Shown piece by piece: positions 17,399-26,056 of a stretch of 64,000 nucleotides of DNA. This DNA is from Acidobacteriaceae bacterium (GTDB lineage Bacteria; Acidobacteriota; Terriglobia; Terriglobales; Acidobacteriaceae). Position 1 is the first letter of the stretch; each line of letters starts with the position of its first letter. The DNA lies in contig PLGG01000035.1 in NCBI GenBank assembly GCA_003138515.1, positions 61,766 to 125,765 on the forward strand, in the 5' to 3' direction. The translations under genes and the position numbers were made by a program. The notes below the pieces were generated by a model that saw only the letters and a list, made by a program, of their open reading frames with translations, did no database searches and had not been told where the DNA came from.

Positions 17399-17832
17399 AG
17401 TTTCCCCGCCGCCAAATCCTTGATCAGCCCGCGATCCGCAGCCAGGAATTTGTAGTCGGTCAATTCTTCCAACTTCACCCAGCGCACCTGCTGGTAGATC
17501 TGATTGTCGATGTCGCCCACAAAACTGCGAACTGCGAAGAACTGCAAATCCACAGCGCCACCGCCGCGATAGTTGTGGCGAATGCGCGTCACCGCGGGGC
17601 CAACCTCTGCGCGAATGCCTAGCTCTTCGACCAATTCGCGCGCCAGCGCCTCCTGCGGGCTCTCGCCAGGCTCAATCTTCCCGCCCGGAAACTCCCACAA
17701 TGAACCCATGGGCTGATCCACCCGCCGCTGCCCAATCAGCACTTCGCGGTCACGAACGATCAGCGCAGCCGCCACAAAACGAAGTGCGGGCCCGGGAGTA
17801 TGTGTCTTCGGCTTGGGTTGGCTGTCATTCAC
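17392..17832 (-). CDS. Nudix hydrolase, MutT-like
   Basis: 146 residues from a GTG at 17832. The Nudix box is intact: GGKIEPGESPQEALARELVE with the following EELGI, preceded by MGSLWEFPGG. The strand AAALIVRDREVLIGQRRVDQ and the C-terminal VRWVKLEELTDYKFLAAD match MutT-type 8-oxo-dGTP pyrophosphohydrolases, which remove oxidised dGTP before it is used by DNA polymerase. Other NTP or NDP-sugar substrates remain possible. Confidence 0.85.
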   Translation of the reverse strand: MNDSQPKPKTHTPGPALRFVAAALIVRDREVLIGQRRVDQPMGSLWEFPGGKIEPGESPQEALARELVEELGIRAEVGPAVTRIRHNYRGGGAVDLQFFAVRSFVGDIDNQIYQQVRWVKLEELTDYKFLAADRGLIKDLAAGKLL

Positions 17833-17952
17833 GCAATCCAGTGTAAATGACAGAAAAGAGAGAATTGTCTAAGGATTGTATCCATTCGCAGCCTCCAGGC
17901 TCGGCCCTCCGGAGTCATATTCTGGATGGCGGCGAACCGTCAACCACCGGCT

Positions 17953-18729
17953 CTACTCCCCACCCACCGCCGCTTCAACGCCCTCGGCCACCCGCGGCCT
18001 GAAGTAGCCCCAACCTCTCTTCGCCGTCGCTACAAGCAGCGCCGGAGATGGATTCACAGGAAAGGGACAGCGCGCCATCTTCAGCATTGCCAGGTCGTGA
18101 ATTGAGTTGCCAAACACGGCATCGGGCGCGGGCAGGCCCACTCGCTTGAGCGCAGCCGCCTTCGCCTCGTCCGTCGGCACGTCAACGATCTCACTGGTGA
18201 TGATGCCGTCCTTGACACGCACCTCAGCCGCCAAAATGTGCTCCTCAGTGATGCCGAAATCGCGCAGGCCTTCTGCCACCACCCACCGGTTCGTCGAGCT
18301 GACGGCCCAAATCTCAATCCCGGCCTGCCGCATCTTCTCCACCAGCGCTGCCATCTCGGCAAAGACGCGCTCGCGCACAAATTCGCTCACATAGCGTGCG
18401 GCGGCAGCCTGCAATTCGCTGTCACGCAGTCCGGCGTACATCTGCACCATTTCGCCGCACATGGCCGCTTCACTCACGTTTCCTGCCAGATAGTCGCGAT
18501 AGCGTGAGTCGACCCAGTCGTTCGTCGACCGCGACACCAGCCCCTGCTCCAGCGACCATGCCATGAACCCGTACCCCGCGTCGCCGCTCCAAAGGGTTCC
18601 GTCGCAGTCGAACACCGCGACCTTCGGCTTGCCTTCGAAGACCAGTCGCTCAAACGCTTCTGCGGTCCATTGGTGAGCATCGGTCTCTGTGGGCGGCAAT
18701 CGTTTCTTCGTCCTGTCTGCAGGATTCAT
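17953..18729 (-). CDS. HAD-superfamily phosphatase (SerB-like)
   Basis: 258 residues. HAD motif I VAVFDCDGTLWSGDAGYGF, motif II AVSSTNRWVVAEGL, motif III Lys in TDEAKAAALKR and motif IV FGNSIHDLAML are all present, with a helical cap between I and II as in phosphoserine phosphatase-type (HAD-IB) enzymes. No signal peptide. It acts on a phosphorylated small molecule; the substrate cannot be told, and the Ser/Thr residues near motif II differ from true SerB. Confidence 0.78.
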   Translation of the reverse strand: MNPADRTKKRLPPTETDAHQWTAEAFERLVFEGKPKVAVFDCDGTLWSGDAGYGFMAWSLEQGLVSRSTNDWVDSRYRDYLAGNVSEAAMCGEMVQMYAGLRDSELQAAAARYVSEFVRERVFAEMAALVEKMRQAGIEIWAVSSTNRWVVAEGLRDFGITEEHILAAEVRVKDGIITSEIVDVPTDEAKAAALKRVGLPAPDAVFGNSIHDLAMLKMARCPFPVNPSPALLVATAKRGWGYFRPRVAEGVEAAVGGE

Positions 18730-18810
18730 CCAATTCTATTTTCATCCATGCAGACCGGTTCTTGCATCTACACGAGGTTAATGGATGATGTACGCGCCGC
18801 GGCGGTTTCG

Positions 18811-18840
18811 CGCCCGCTTCAGCCCTGAAGGGTGTCGTTT
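18811..18840. repeat. Hairpin repeat copy (CTTCAGCCCTGAAG type)
   Basis: CGCTTCAGCCCTGAAGGGTG contains the perfect stem CTTCAG-CC-CTGAAG and the core GCTTCAGCCC shared with copies at 27861-27921 and, inside imuB, near 35725-35750. It lies between the HAD phosphatase and CNNM genes. Confidence 0.5.
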
Positions 18841-18928
18841 GCCCCTGCCGCGATCGCCGAGGCCCATGCGCAGCAGCCTGCGCTCGCTGCTTCCTCTGGG
18901 AGATTCTCCGCATTCAGCCTGTTCGCAG

Positions 18929-20284
18929 CTATTCCGATGCAGGTGTGCTCTGCTGCACCGGCTCGACGCGAATCTTCGCGATACGCCTCGCATCCATCTC
19001 CACCACAGTCAATCGCCGGTCCTCAAACACCACGGTCTCGCCCACGTTCGGAATGTGCCCGAGACGCGCCAGCACGAATCCCGCCAGGGTTTCCACGCCG
19101 CCGTCGCGCGGCAAGCTCCAGTGCATCTGCGTTTCCAGGTCGCGCAGATTCACGCCGCCATCCATCACCACCGCGCCTCCAGCGCTCGTCAGCAGCGGTT
19201 GCGAGGGAGCGTCGAACTCGTCCTCGAGCTCGCCCGCAAGCTGTTCGATCGCATCCTCCGCCGTCACCAGGCCTACGGTCGATCCGTACTCGTCCACCGC
19301 GATGGCCAGGTGCCGCCGGTTCTGCTTGAAGTCGTGCAGCAGGTCCAGTGCCGATTTGGTCTCCGGCACCACCAGCACTTCGTGCATGATCTGGCCAAGT
19401 CGAACTTCGCCCTGGGGCGCTGCGGGAATTGCCGATGAATGACGGAAAAAGAACAGCCGCGCGAGATCCCGCGCATATACCGCCCCAATAATGTATTCGG
19501 CGCCGCGAGCCTCATCGTAAATAGGAATCCGTGAATGGCTGCGCCCAAAGACACGCGTGCATGCATCTTCCAGAAGCATGTTCGATGGCAAAGAAAAGAT
19601 CTTCTGCCGCGGCGTCATAATCTCGCGCACCTGCACATCGCCGAGTTCCAGGGCGCGGTGCACCAGCATCTCTTGAAATTCGGGCAGAAGGCCCAGCCGC
19701 CTGGCTGCCGTTGCGATAAGCTTCAGCTCCTCGGCGGAATGAATGGAAGCGGCACGCTCGCCGGACGGAATATCGAACGCATGCAGAACGGCCGCGGCAG
19801 AGCGGCTAAGCAGGCGCACCGCGGGGCGAGTGACGGCCATGAACACCAGCATGGGCGGCGCCACTGCCACAGCCAGCGCCTCGGCCCGGCGTAGCGCCAG
19901 CGCTTTGGGCACCAGCTCGCCGGCCACAACGTGAAAGTAGGTGATGATGGCGAATCCGAGGGCCACGGCCGCCACGTGACCGTAGATATTCGCGTGGGGC
20001 AGTGCGCCCATCCATCCTGCCAGCATCTGCGCCACCAGCGGCTCGCCCAGCCAGCCAAGCGCCAGGGAGCAGAGGGTCACGCCGAGCTGCACCGCAGGGA
20101 GCAGGTCGTCGAGGTTGTGCTGCAGGCTCCGCACCGCCCGCGCTCCCGGCACCCGCGCGGCCAGCAACTGCTCCACGCGCGTTTCGCGGATCGAGATCAG
20201 CGCGAATTCGACCGCGACAAAGTAGGCGTTGGCCAGGATCAGCATGGCCACGGCGGCCGGCTTGATGAGCAAAAGCTCGTGCAT
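18929..20284 (-). CDS. CNNM/CorC (HlyC)-type transporter protein with CBS domains
   Basis: 451 residues from the ATG at 20284 (MHELLLIK); a longer frame reading upstream would add 49 unlikely residues that look like repeat sequence. Order: CNNM/DUF21 transmembrane domain (about 1-190, starting AAVAMLILANAYFVAVEFAL), CBS pair (about 205-330: IMTPRQKIFSLPSNMLLEDA, LAIAVDEYGSTVGLVTAEDA) and CorC/HlyC domain (about 345-440). The family exports or controls Mg2+ or Co2+; older names call it hemolysin C. It may work with the Mg-type genes at 12-17 kb, which is inference. Confidence 0.88.
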   Translation of the reverse strand: MHELLLIKPAAVAMLILANAYFVAVEFALISIRETRVEQLLAARVPGARAVRSLQHNLDDLLPAVQLGVTLCSLALGWLGEPLVAQMLAGWMGALPHANIYGHVAAVALGFAIITYFHVVAGELVPKALALRRAEALAVAVAPPMLVFMAVTRPAVRLLSRSAAAVLHAFDIPSGERAASIHSAEELKLIATAARRLGLLPEFQEMLVHRALELGDVQVREIMTPRQKIFSLPSNMLLEDACTRVFGRSHSRIPIYDEARGAEYIIGAVYARDLARLFFFRHSSAIPAAPQGEVRLGQIMHEVLVVPETKSALDLLHDFKQNRRHLAIAVDEYGSTVGLVTAEDAIEQLAGELEDEFDAPSQPLLTSAGGAVVMDGGVNLRDLETQMHWSLPRDGGVETLAGFVLARLGHIPNVGETVVFEDRRLTVVEMDARRIAKIRVEPVQQSTPASE

Positions 20285-20409
20285 CTCGCAGTGAGGATAG
20301 CATCGGACGGTGTGCGCGGCGTCAGGAAAGGCCTCGAGCGTGACATTTCCACGGAACCGGCGGGCTGTCGGGTGCGTAGAATCATTCGGGTGGCAAAATG
20401 AGGAGCGCG

Positions 20410-21252
20410 ATGAGGCATTTTTGTGCAGCAATCACGGTATTGGTGGCATTCGCGGTCATGGCAGCGGTTCCGGCACGGGCCACTGAGGCGACATTTGAGC
20501 GCGATCTTTCTGTCACCGGCAGAGTCGATCTGACGGTCCACACGGGTTCGGGTTCCATCCATCTAACCAGCGGTCCCGAGGGACGCATTCATATTTTCGC
20601 GCGCGTAAAGTCGGGCTGGGGTTCGAATGACGCAATGGTGCAGGAGATCGCGGCGCATCCTCCCATCCAGCAGACCGGCAACATCGTCCGTATCGGCGCG
20701 GGCCATCAGAATCTCGGCAACATCAGCATCGATTACGAGATTCAGGCTCCGCCCGATGCCGATCTGGATGCCGCGTCAGGCTCAGGCAACGTCACCGACG
20801 AGAGCGTGGGCGCAAATGCCAGGCTGGGCACCGGTTCGGGATCGATTCACGCCACGGGCTTGCAAGGCGGATTCACAGTGCAAACCGGATCGGGCAACAT
20901 CTACGCCGAGCAAATCGGCCCGGGCGACGTGAAAGCTAGTACGGGCTCAGGCTCGATCGAGCTCAAGAACCTGCACGGCGGACTGCGCGCCGGAACCGGC
21001 TCGGGCAATATCAAGGTGGACGGCACGCCGGTAGCGTTTTGGCGCATCAGCACTGGTTCGGGAAATGTGGAACTTTGGACAGGCAATGCTGCGCTGACAC
21101 TGGATGCAGGGGCCGGCTCAGGCGACATTCACTGCGATCGCGCGATCGTGTCGCAAGGGACCGTGGACCACCACCACCTGAAGGGCGAGATTGGCGGCGG
21201 AGGGCCGGCTGTGCACATCGGAACCGGTTCTGGCAACATTCGCATCCACTAG
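20410..21252 (+). CDS. Secreted DUF4097-type beta-helix protein
   Basis: 280 residues from the ATG at 20410, chosen for AGGAG 4 nt upstream; ATG at 20398 is the alternative. A Sec signal peptide (MRHFCAAITVLVAFAVMAAV, cut near ARA) is followed by about ten repeats of roughly 18-20 residues around the motif GTGSGNI or GSGSIH, which should form rungs of a right-handed beta-helix as in DUF4097 'putative adhesin' proteins. Probably periplasmic or surface-exposed. Function not known. Convergent with the acid phosphatase-like gene. Confidence 0.78.
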   Translation: MRHFCAAITVLVAFAVMAAVPARATEATFERDLSVTGRVDLTVHTGSGSIHLTSGPEGRIHIFARVKSGWGSNDAMVQEIAAHPPIQQTGNIVRIGAGHQNLGNISIDYEIQAPPDADLDAASGSGNVTDESVGANARLGTGSGSIHATGLQGGFTVQTGSGNIYAEQIGPGDVKASTGSGSIELKNLHGGLRAGTGSGNIKVDGTPVAFWRISTGSGNVELWTGNAALTLDAGAGSGDIHCDRAIVSQGTVDHHHLKGEIGGGGPAVHIGTGSGNIRIH

Positions 21253-21260
21253 CAGCATGC

Positions 21261-21282
21261 TAAGGTCTGTTTGCAGGCCTTA
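21261..21282. terminator. Hairpin between convergent genes
   Basis: TAAGGTCTG-TTTG-CAGGCCTTA, one mismatch in 9 bp, overlapping the stop codon of the minus-strand gene at 21280. There is no T-run, so terminator activity is uncertain. Confidence 0.35.
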
Positions 21283-22023
21283 AGGGATGAAGTAATACGG
21301 GTCGGGATATTTCACCGAAAGCTCAGCTTCCGGCTTGCCCTTCAGGTCGCTCCACTGGTCGCCAACGTTGAGGGCCAGCGTGTAGCCCGCCGCGGCAATC
21401 TGCCCCCGCGCTACAGCCTTGAAAGCGCCAATCGTTTGCGAGCCGTGCTCCGCCGGGAGCATCACAAGCAGTTTCCAGTTGTTGAAACCCTGCGCGAGCA
21501 GATTGCGCTCCGTTGCGGCGCGTTGCGCTTCCTTGCGCCCGGTAATAAAGATGATGTTCACCCCCAGCCGCTGCGCCTCCTTGTAGAGCCGCATCGTGCC
21601 GGGAATTGCAGGCGCCTGCGCGGCATCAAGCCACTGATCGAAGACGGTTGGGTTATACGCGAAATCTGCGGCCGACATCTCCGCGTAGGTCGACAGCGTG
21701 GTATCGTCAATATCCAGAATCAGCGCCAGCTTCTCGAGCGGCTTTCGATTTGCAGCCCGCTGACGCAAGAACGCGATTGCGCGATCCGCCTGTAAGTCCA
21801 GGTCGTGCGCATAACAGCCGCACTTGCATGTGCAATCGTGGTACTCCCTCAGTTCCGTCTTGAGTGTGCCGAGGTTGGGGATGCGCTCCGCCGCCGCGTC
21901 GGCGCTGAAGGCCGGGCGCTGCGGCTGCTGCGCGGAAAGGGAACTCAGTCCAATCGCCAGCACTGTCGCGAGCCGCGTCGCGAGAATGATCGGCGCCGCC
22001 AGCATGGTCGAACATTTGTTCAT
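21280..22023 (-). CDS. Secreted HAD acid phosphatase (class B / e(P4)-like)
   Basis: 247 residues from the ATG at 22023, with AGGAG 9 nt upstream. A signal peptide (about 1-31, ending SLSAQ), a Cys-rich segment (DCTCKCGCYAHD) and then a HAD domain: motif I ALILDIDDTTLSTYAEM, motif II IIFITGRKEAQRAATERNL and motif IV LNVGDQWSDL. The class B acid phosphatase family dephosphorylates nucleotides or small phosphomonoesters outside the cytoplasm. Divergent from gph by about 78 bp. Confidence 0.85.
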   Translation of the reverse strand: MNKCSTMLAAPIILATRLATVLAIGLSSLSAQQPQRPAFSADAAAERIPNLGTLKTELREYHDCTCKCGCYAHDLDLQADRAIAFLRQRAANRKPLEKLALILDIDDTTLSTYAEMSAADFAYNPTVFDQWLDAAQAPAIPGTMRLYKEAQRLGVNIIFITGRKEAQRAATERNLLAQGFNNWKLLVMLPAEHGSQTIGAFKAVARGQIAAAGYTLALNVGDQWSDLKGKPEAELSVKYPDPYYFIP

Positions 22024-22101
22024 TACGCGGAACTCCTCTCCATTCCTTTGATTGCTCAGTTTATACAATGCGCCTTGCCCGCCCTTTAGACTGAAAGGAA
22101 G

Positions 22102-22827
22102 ATGATTCGCGTCTTTCGCCCCATTCCCGTCGAGCGGCTCAAGCTGCTCGTATTCGACCTCGACGGCACGCTGATCGACTCGGCGCAGGACCTGTGCAAC
22201 AGCGTGAACGCCACGCTCCGGGAGTTCAACTGTGGCCCGCTGCCCGATAAAACCATCGCCGGCTTTGTCGGCAACGGCGCGCCCATGCTGATGCGCCGCT
22301 CTCTGGCCCTCGCCGGGAGCATTGCTCCTGACCAGATCAACGACGATCTTTTCGCTAAAGCCTACGCATTTTTTCTGGACCACTATCGCGAGCACAAGCT
22401 CGACTTCACCTACGCCTATGAAGGCGTTCTCGACGCGCTCAAGGCGTTGCACGAGCTGCACGATGCGCCCGGGGGGCCGCAAAGAACCATGGCCGTTCTC
22501 ACCAATAAGCCGGTGCGTCCGGCGCGCGGAATCTGCGAGGGGCTGGGCCTCGCCGATTACTTCCTCCATATCTATGGCGGTGACAGCTTCCCCCTCAAGA
22601 AACCCGATCCGCTGGGCCTCCGCTCGCTCATGGACGAGACCGGCGCCACCCCCGGCGAGACTGTGATGATCGGCGACAGCAAAGTCGACGTCGAGACAGC
22701 CCGCAACGCCGGAGCCTGGTCCATCGGCTGCGCCTTCGGCTTCGGCCCCCAAAACCTCTCCGATTCCCCTCCCGACGTCCTTGTTGACACCGCCGCCGAA
22801 TGGACTCAGGCGCTGAATCCAGCATAA
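22102..22827 (+). CDS. gph: HAD hydrolase, phosphoglycolate phosphatase-like
   Basis: 241 residues, typical for Gph. Motif I LLVFDLDGTLIDSAQDLCNS, cap helix with GNGAPMLMRRSL, motif II AVLTNKPVRPARGI, motif III LKKPDPLGL and motif IV MIGDSKVDVETARNAGAWSI. Gph converts 2-phosphoglycolate, a product of DNA repair and of Rubisco, to glycolate. A glycolate-oxidase-type protein is encoded near 60.6 kb, but not in the same operon. Other HAD substrates are possible. Confidence 0.85.
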   Translation: MIRVFRPIPVERLKLLVFDLDGTLIDSAQDLCNSVNATLREFNCGPLPDKTIAGFVGNGAPMLMRRSLALAGSIAPDQINDDLFAKAYAFFLDHYREHKLDFTYAYEGVLDALKALHELHDAPGGPQRTMAVLTNKPVRPARGICEGLGLADYFLHIYGGDSFPLKKPDPLGLRSLMDETGATPGETVMIGDSKVDVETARNAGAWSIGCAFGFGPQNLSDSPPDVLVDTAAEWTQALNPA

Positions 22828-22922
22828 GTCGCTCAAAATGAGTATCTTAGCCAGATCAAACTTCAAAGGAACTTCCAGCCGCCCATTCGCGTATATTGGC
22901 TTGTAGCGAGGATCAAACGCCT

Positions 22923-23468
22923 ATGCATAGGAGATTTCTCGCCGTTTGTTTATTCGGTGCCGCCCTGGCGGTTGCCGCCGCGCCGGCGCGCGCCAGCGAG
23001 GACGCGGTCCAGTTTTTTAACAACATCGAAGTCACCCCCGACGCTCCTGTTCACGACGCTGTCTGCTTCTTCTGCAATGTCCATGCAGACGGAGTGGTGA
23101 ACGGCGACATCGTTGTCTTCTTCGGCAACGTGCGCCTCAACGGCCAGGCCCGCCACGACGTGGTCAACTTCTTTGGCAACGTCACGGCCGCCGATAACTC
23201 CTCCATTGGCGGCGATCTTGTTTCCTTCTTCGGCTCTGTGCACCTTGGTGAAAACGTCACCGTAGCCAAAGACCTGGTCGCGATGTTTGGCGTGGTGCAC
23301 ACCCCGGCCAGCGTCTCCATCGGCAAGGACCACGTCGTGTTCTCGCCCTGGATTCTCTTCGGCCCGCTGCTGGTCATCTTCCTCGTGGTGTTTGTCATCG
23401 TCCACGAGATTCGCGTCCATCGCCAGCGGCGTTTCGCCCAGGCATACCCGCTCCCGCCGCGCCAGTAA
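22923..23468 (+). CDS. Secreted/membrane protein with FFGNV beta-repeats, unknown function
   Basis: 181 residues from the ATG at 22923 (nine codons earlier is less likely). A signal peptide ends near ARASE. Then come about five repeats of 20-24 residues, each with a hydrophobic core VxFFGNV or close (VCFFCNV, VVFFGNV, VNFFGNV, VSFFGSV, VAMFGVV), which suggests a small solenoid like bactofilin or other polymer-forming proteins. A C-terminal transmembrane helix (ILFGPLLVIFLVVFVIV) and a short basic tail anchor it in the membrane. No specific function recognised. Confidence 0.75.
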   Translation: MHRRFLAVCLFGAALAVAAAPARASEDAVQFFNNIEVTPDAPVHDAVCFFCNVHADGVVNGDIVVFFGNVRLNGQARHDVVNFFGNVTAADNSSIGGDLVSFFGSVHLGENVTVAKDLVAMFGVVHTPASVSIGKDHVVFSPWILFGPLLVIFLVVFVIVHEIRVHRQRRFAQAYPLPPRQ

Positions 23469-23505
23469 ACCCCTCGAATGCCCGTCAGCGCGTTACGCTG
23501 TTGGC

Positions 23506-24525
23506 ATGGACAATCCAGGCCTCTTGACTCCTCGCCCCTTGCGCATCGTCCTCCCCGGTGGCAGCGGACAGGTAGGCCGCATGCTTGCGCGGTTCTTTCA
23601 GGAGCGCGGCCATCACGTCACGGTGCTCACCCGTGGGCCGTATACCGCGCCGTGGCAGACGGTGTATTGGGACGGAATTCAGCTCGGTCCCTGGGTCGAG
23701 ACGCTTGAAGGCGCCGACGTCTGCATTCATCCCTCCGGCCGCAACATCAACTGCCGCTACACCGCCCGCAACCGCCGCGAGCTGTACGATTCGCGCATCG
23801 GGCCGACGCTCCTGCTTCACCGGGCCTTCGCTACGCTCGCCAATCCGCCGCGCCTCTGGATGAACGCCTCATCGGCCACGATTTACCGGCACGCTCCTGA
23901 GGGAACGGAATTCGATCGCCCGATGGACGAGGCCACCGGCGAGCTGGGCGGCAACGAGTGGATCTCATCCCGCCGCCGCGCTCCTGCGAAATGGAATTGG
24001 ACCATCCAGCTCGTCAAGGACTGGGAGGCCGCCTTCTTCTCCGGCGAAACGCCGCGCACGCGCAGGATCGCGCTGCGCACCTCGCTCGTCTTCGGCCCTG
24101 AGCCGGGCAGTGTCTTTGCCGTGCTGTCTCGCCTGGTTCGCGCCGGCCTGGGCGGAACCCAGGGCAACGGCCGCCAATATGTTTCCTGGATTCACGAGGC
24201 CGATTTCGCCCGCGCTCTCGAATTCCTCATTGCGAATGGAGAGATCGAAGGCCCCGTCAATCTCGCCGCGCCCAGTCCGCTCCCCAACCGTGAGTTTATG
24301 GCCGCGCTGCGCGATGCCTGGAACGTGCCGAACGGCCTGCCTGCGCCCACGGTGCTCCTGGCTATCGGCATGTTCTTCCTGCGCACCGAGCCCGAGCTCG
24401 TCCTCAAGAGTCGCCGCGTCGTGCCCGGCCGCCTTCGTCAATCCGGATTCGAGTTTGAATTCCCCGATTGGCCCGAAGCCGCTGCAGACCTCGTCCGCCA
24501 ATGGCGAGCCCGCGACGATCTTTGA
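23506..24525 (+). CDS. TIGR01777-type SDR epimerase (YfcH/SulA-like)
   Basis: 339 residues from the ATG at 23506. Rossmann motif IVLPGGSGQVGRMLARFF at about residues 13-30, then VYWDGIQLGPW, NASSATIYRHA, LRTSLVFGPEPGSVF, GGTQGNGRQYVSWIHEAD and a C-terminal DUF1731 segment. The YfcH group binds NAD(P) but its substrate is not established. The usual catalytic Tyr context (Y-x3-K) is altered as in this family. It follows the FFGNV gene by 37 bp and may share its transcript. Confidence 0.85.
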   Translation: MDNPGLLTPRPLRIVLPGGSGQVGRMLARFFQERGHHVTVLTRGPYTAPWQTVYWDGIQLGPWVETLEGADVCIHPSGRNINCRYTARNRRELYDSRIGPTLLLHRAFATLANPPRLWMNASSATIYRHAPEGTEFDRPMDEATGELGGNEWISSRRRAPAKWNWTIQLVKDWEAAFFSGETPRTRRIALRTSLVFGPEPGSVFAVLSRLVRAGLGGTQGNGRQYVSWIHEADFARALEFLIANGEIEGPVNLAAPSPLPNREFMAALRDAWNVPNGLPAPTVLLAIGMFFLRTEPELVLKSRRVVPGRLRQSGFEFEFPDWPEAAADLVRQWRARDDL

Positions 24526-24537
24526 GCGCGGTTCAAC

Positions 24538-24572
24538 GCTCACGACTCACGACCCACAACTCACGACTCACG
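24538..24572. repeat. Heptamer tandem repeat (ACTCACG)
   Basis: ACTCACG-ACCCACA-ACTCACG-ACTCACG: four 7-bp units between convergent genes, reaching into the stop codon of the next gene. Confidence 0.75.
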
Positions 24573-25029
24573 GTTTTCCCGGCGTAATCTCCGTCACTGG
24601 CAAATCCCAGTGTCCGAGCAGAATCTCGAACCTCCGCTGCTCTTCCTTCTTGTAGCTGTCCTGGTCCGGCCAGAGCTCCTTGATAAACGCCGCTTCATCC
24701 GGGTTCGAGCTCGTCGCAACCGTCGAGTCCTTGTAAACAATCGTCACGCGATAGTCCCAGCGGCCCTCTTCAGTGGTGTGGTAGGCCGGCGACTCAATCT
24801 TCAGCGATACAATCCGACCTGTCGACTGAATCTTCCTGAGCAGCGGGTAGTGGTTCTTCAGGAATAGATCGAGAAACTCCTGCTGATGGCCCCACTGGCA
24901 CTTGTAGTAGTACTCGATCGTGTACGGCTGACCGGCGCTCGACTGCGGCGGCGCGCCCTGCGCCCAAACCCGTCCCGCAAATCCCGCGGCAAACGCAAAT
25001 CCCACCAAAGCGACAAGAATCCTGCGCAT
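24568..25029 (-). CDS. Secreted hypothetical protein
   Basis: 153 residues from the ATG at 25029, with GGGGGG 5 nt upstream. Signal peptide of about 23 residues (MRRILVALVGFAFAAGFAGRVWA), then a compact domain with many aromatic and charged residues (YTIEYYYKCQWGHQQEFLDL, EEGRWDYRVTIVYKDS, FIKELWPDQDSYKKEEQRRF). The pattern resembles a dimeric alpha/beta-barrel-like fold (ferredoxin-like), but I do not recognise the family and assign no function. Confidence 0.65.
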   Translation of the reverse strand: MRRILVALVGFAFAAGFAGRVWAQGAPPQSSAGQPYTIEYYYKCQWGHQQEFLDLFLKNHYPLLRKIQSTGRIVSLKIESPAYHTTEEGRWDYRVTIVYKDSTVATSSNPDEAAFIKELWPDQDSYKKEEQRRFEILLGHWDLPVTEITPGKP

Positions 25030-25141
25030 AGTACCCCCCTGCAAAAACGTAGATGCGGTCCCAGAATACTACTGCCGGTGCGCAGGAAGGCGCATCAATG
25101 CACGCAACGCACACTCAGGGTCAGTAGCCGATTACGGGAGT

Positions 25142-25543
25142 TCATTTCGTGTTCAACGGCCGGATGTACGCGCGAAACCAGATTGCGAGCTCCGGCTCTG
25201 ACATCGTTCCATCCGCGACGGCGAGCATCGTCGTCACCCCGTCCTGGTCGCTCGCGACGAGCTCATAGCCATTCTTCAGCAGAAAGGTTTCCGCCACCAC
25301 CCAAGCCGTCCGTTTGTTCCCGTCCAGGAACGCGTGATTCCGCGCGATTCCCATGGCGTAAGAAGAAGCCAGGTCCGCGAGGTCGGGATTTCCATAGGCC
25401 ACGAGATTCTGTGGACGGGCCAGGGCGGATTGCAGCAGCGGCAGATCCCGCGCTCCTGCGAGGCCGCCATGCTCTGCAATCTGTTCGTCGTGAATCGCGA
25501 GGACGGAGGTTTCCTTGATCCATCTCCACGCGTCGTTCGTCAT
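25142..25543 (-). CDS. Doc-type (Fic-fold) toxin
   Basis: 133 residues. The Fic/Doc core motif is intact: NHAFLDGNKRTAWVV (H-x-F-x-D-G-N-K-R), following SYAMGIAR. N-terminal ETSVLAIHDEQIAEHGG and GARDLPLLQSAL are typical of Doc. Doc kinases phosphorylate EF-Tu and stop translation. It overlaps by 4 bp (ATGA) the upstream antitoxin gene, which is AbrB/MazE-type rather than the classical Phd. Confidence 0.92.
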   Translation of the reverse strand: MTNDAWRWIKETSVLAIHDEQIAEHGGLAGARDLPLLQSALARPQNLVAYGNPDLADLASSYAMGIARNHAFLDGNKRTAWVVAETFLLKNGYELVASDQDGVTTMLAVADGTMSEPELAIWFRAYIRPLNTK

Positions 25544-25764
25544 TTGGCGAGCTCACGAAGCAGGTCTCGGCGTTTGCGCATCACCTGACGCGCCAGGGTC
25601 ATGTCCTCCTCAAACTCGGGATCGTAGGGCGTAATGCGGAGTCCGCCGGGCGACTCAGTGAGAAAAACCGTGTCGCCTTTCGCGACCTTGAGCAGTGCCA
25701 GTGCTTCCTTGGGCAGCACGATCCCTGCCGAACTGCCAATGGTTGTGACCTTGAGTCTGATCAT
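25540..25764 (-). CDS. AbrB/MazE-type antitoxin
   Basis: 74 residues. The swapped-hairpin AbrB fold is shown by LKVTTIGSSAGIVLPKEALALLKVAKGDTVFL, followed by a flexible charged tail (DPEFEEDMTLARQVMRKRRDL) that would neutralise the toxin. It binds its own promoter as a dimer in this family. Start at 25764. Coupled by ATGA overlap to a Doc toxin. Confidence 0.9.
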   Translation of the reverse strand: MIRLKVTTIGSSAGIVLPKEALALLKVAKGDTVFLTESPGGLRITPYDPEFEEDMTLARQVMRKRRDLLRELAK

Positions 25765-25917
25765 CGCCGCCAGTCCTCCATTCTTATCATTATAACAAAT
25801 GTTAGACTATTGCAATGGTTCGCATTTCGGCAAGGGAGTCCGCTGCCGGACACCTAGGACTCGTTCCCTCGGCGCCCAGTTCCCTCGGTCCCCTTTTGTT
25901 TCCTTGGACCCTGCCTC

Positions 25918-25948
25918 AAAAAAAACGGCCCCCGTGTTCACGGGGGCC
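25918..25948 (-). terminator. Rho-independent terminator (minus strand)
   Basis: On the minus strand: GGCCCCCGTG, AA loop, CACGGGGGCC, then a run of T. A perfect 10-bp stem 108 bp after the stop of the OmpA-like gene. The adjacent 25860-25915 stretch is a C/T-rich degenerate repeat with no gene. Confidence 0.85.
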
Positions 25949-26056
25949 AAGTTGCCTTGGTTCTCTCGCGTTGCGAGAGCTTGGTTGGCGGCCTAACGGC
26001 GGGGTGGCCGTTGGCGCAGGAGCAGAGCCTCGGGGGAGGAGTTGGCCGCTATATTA

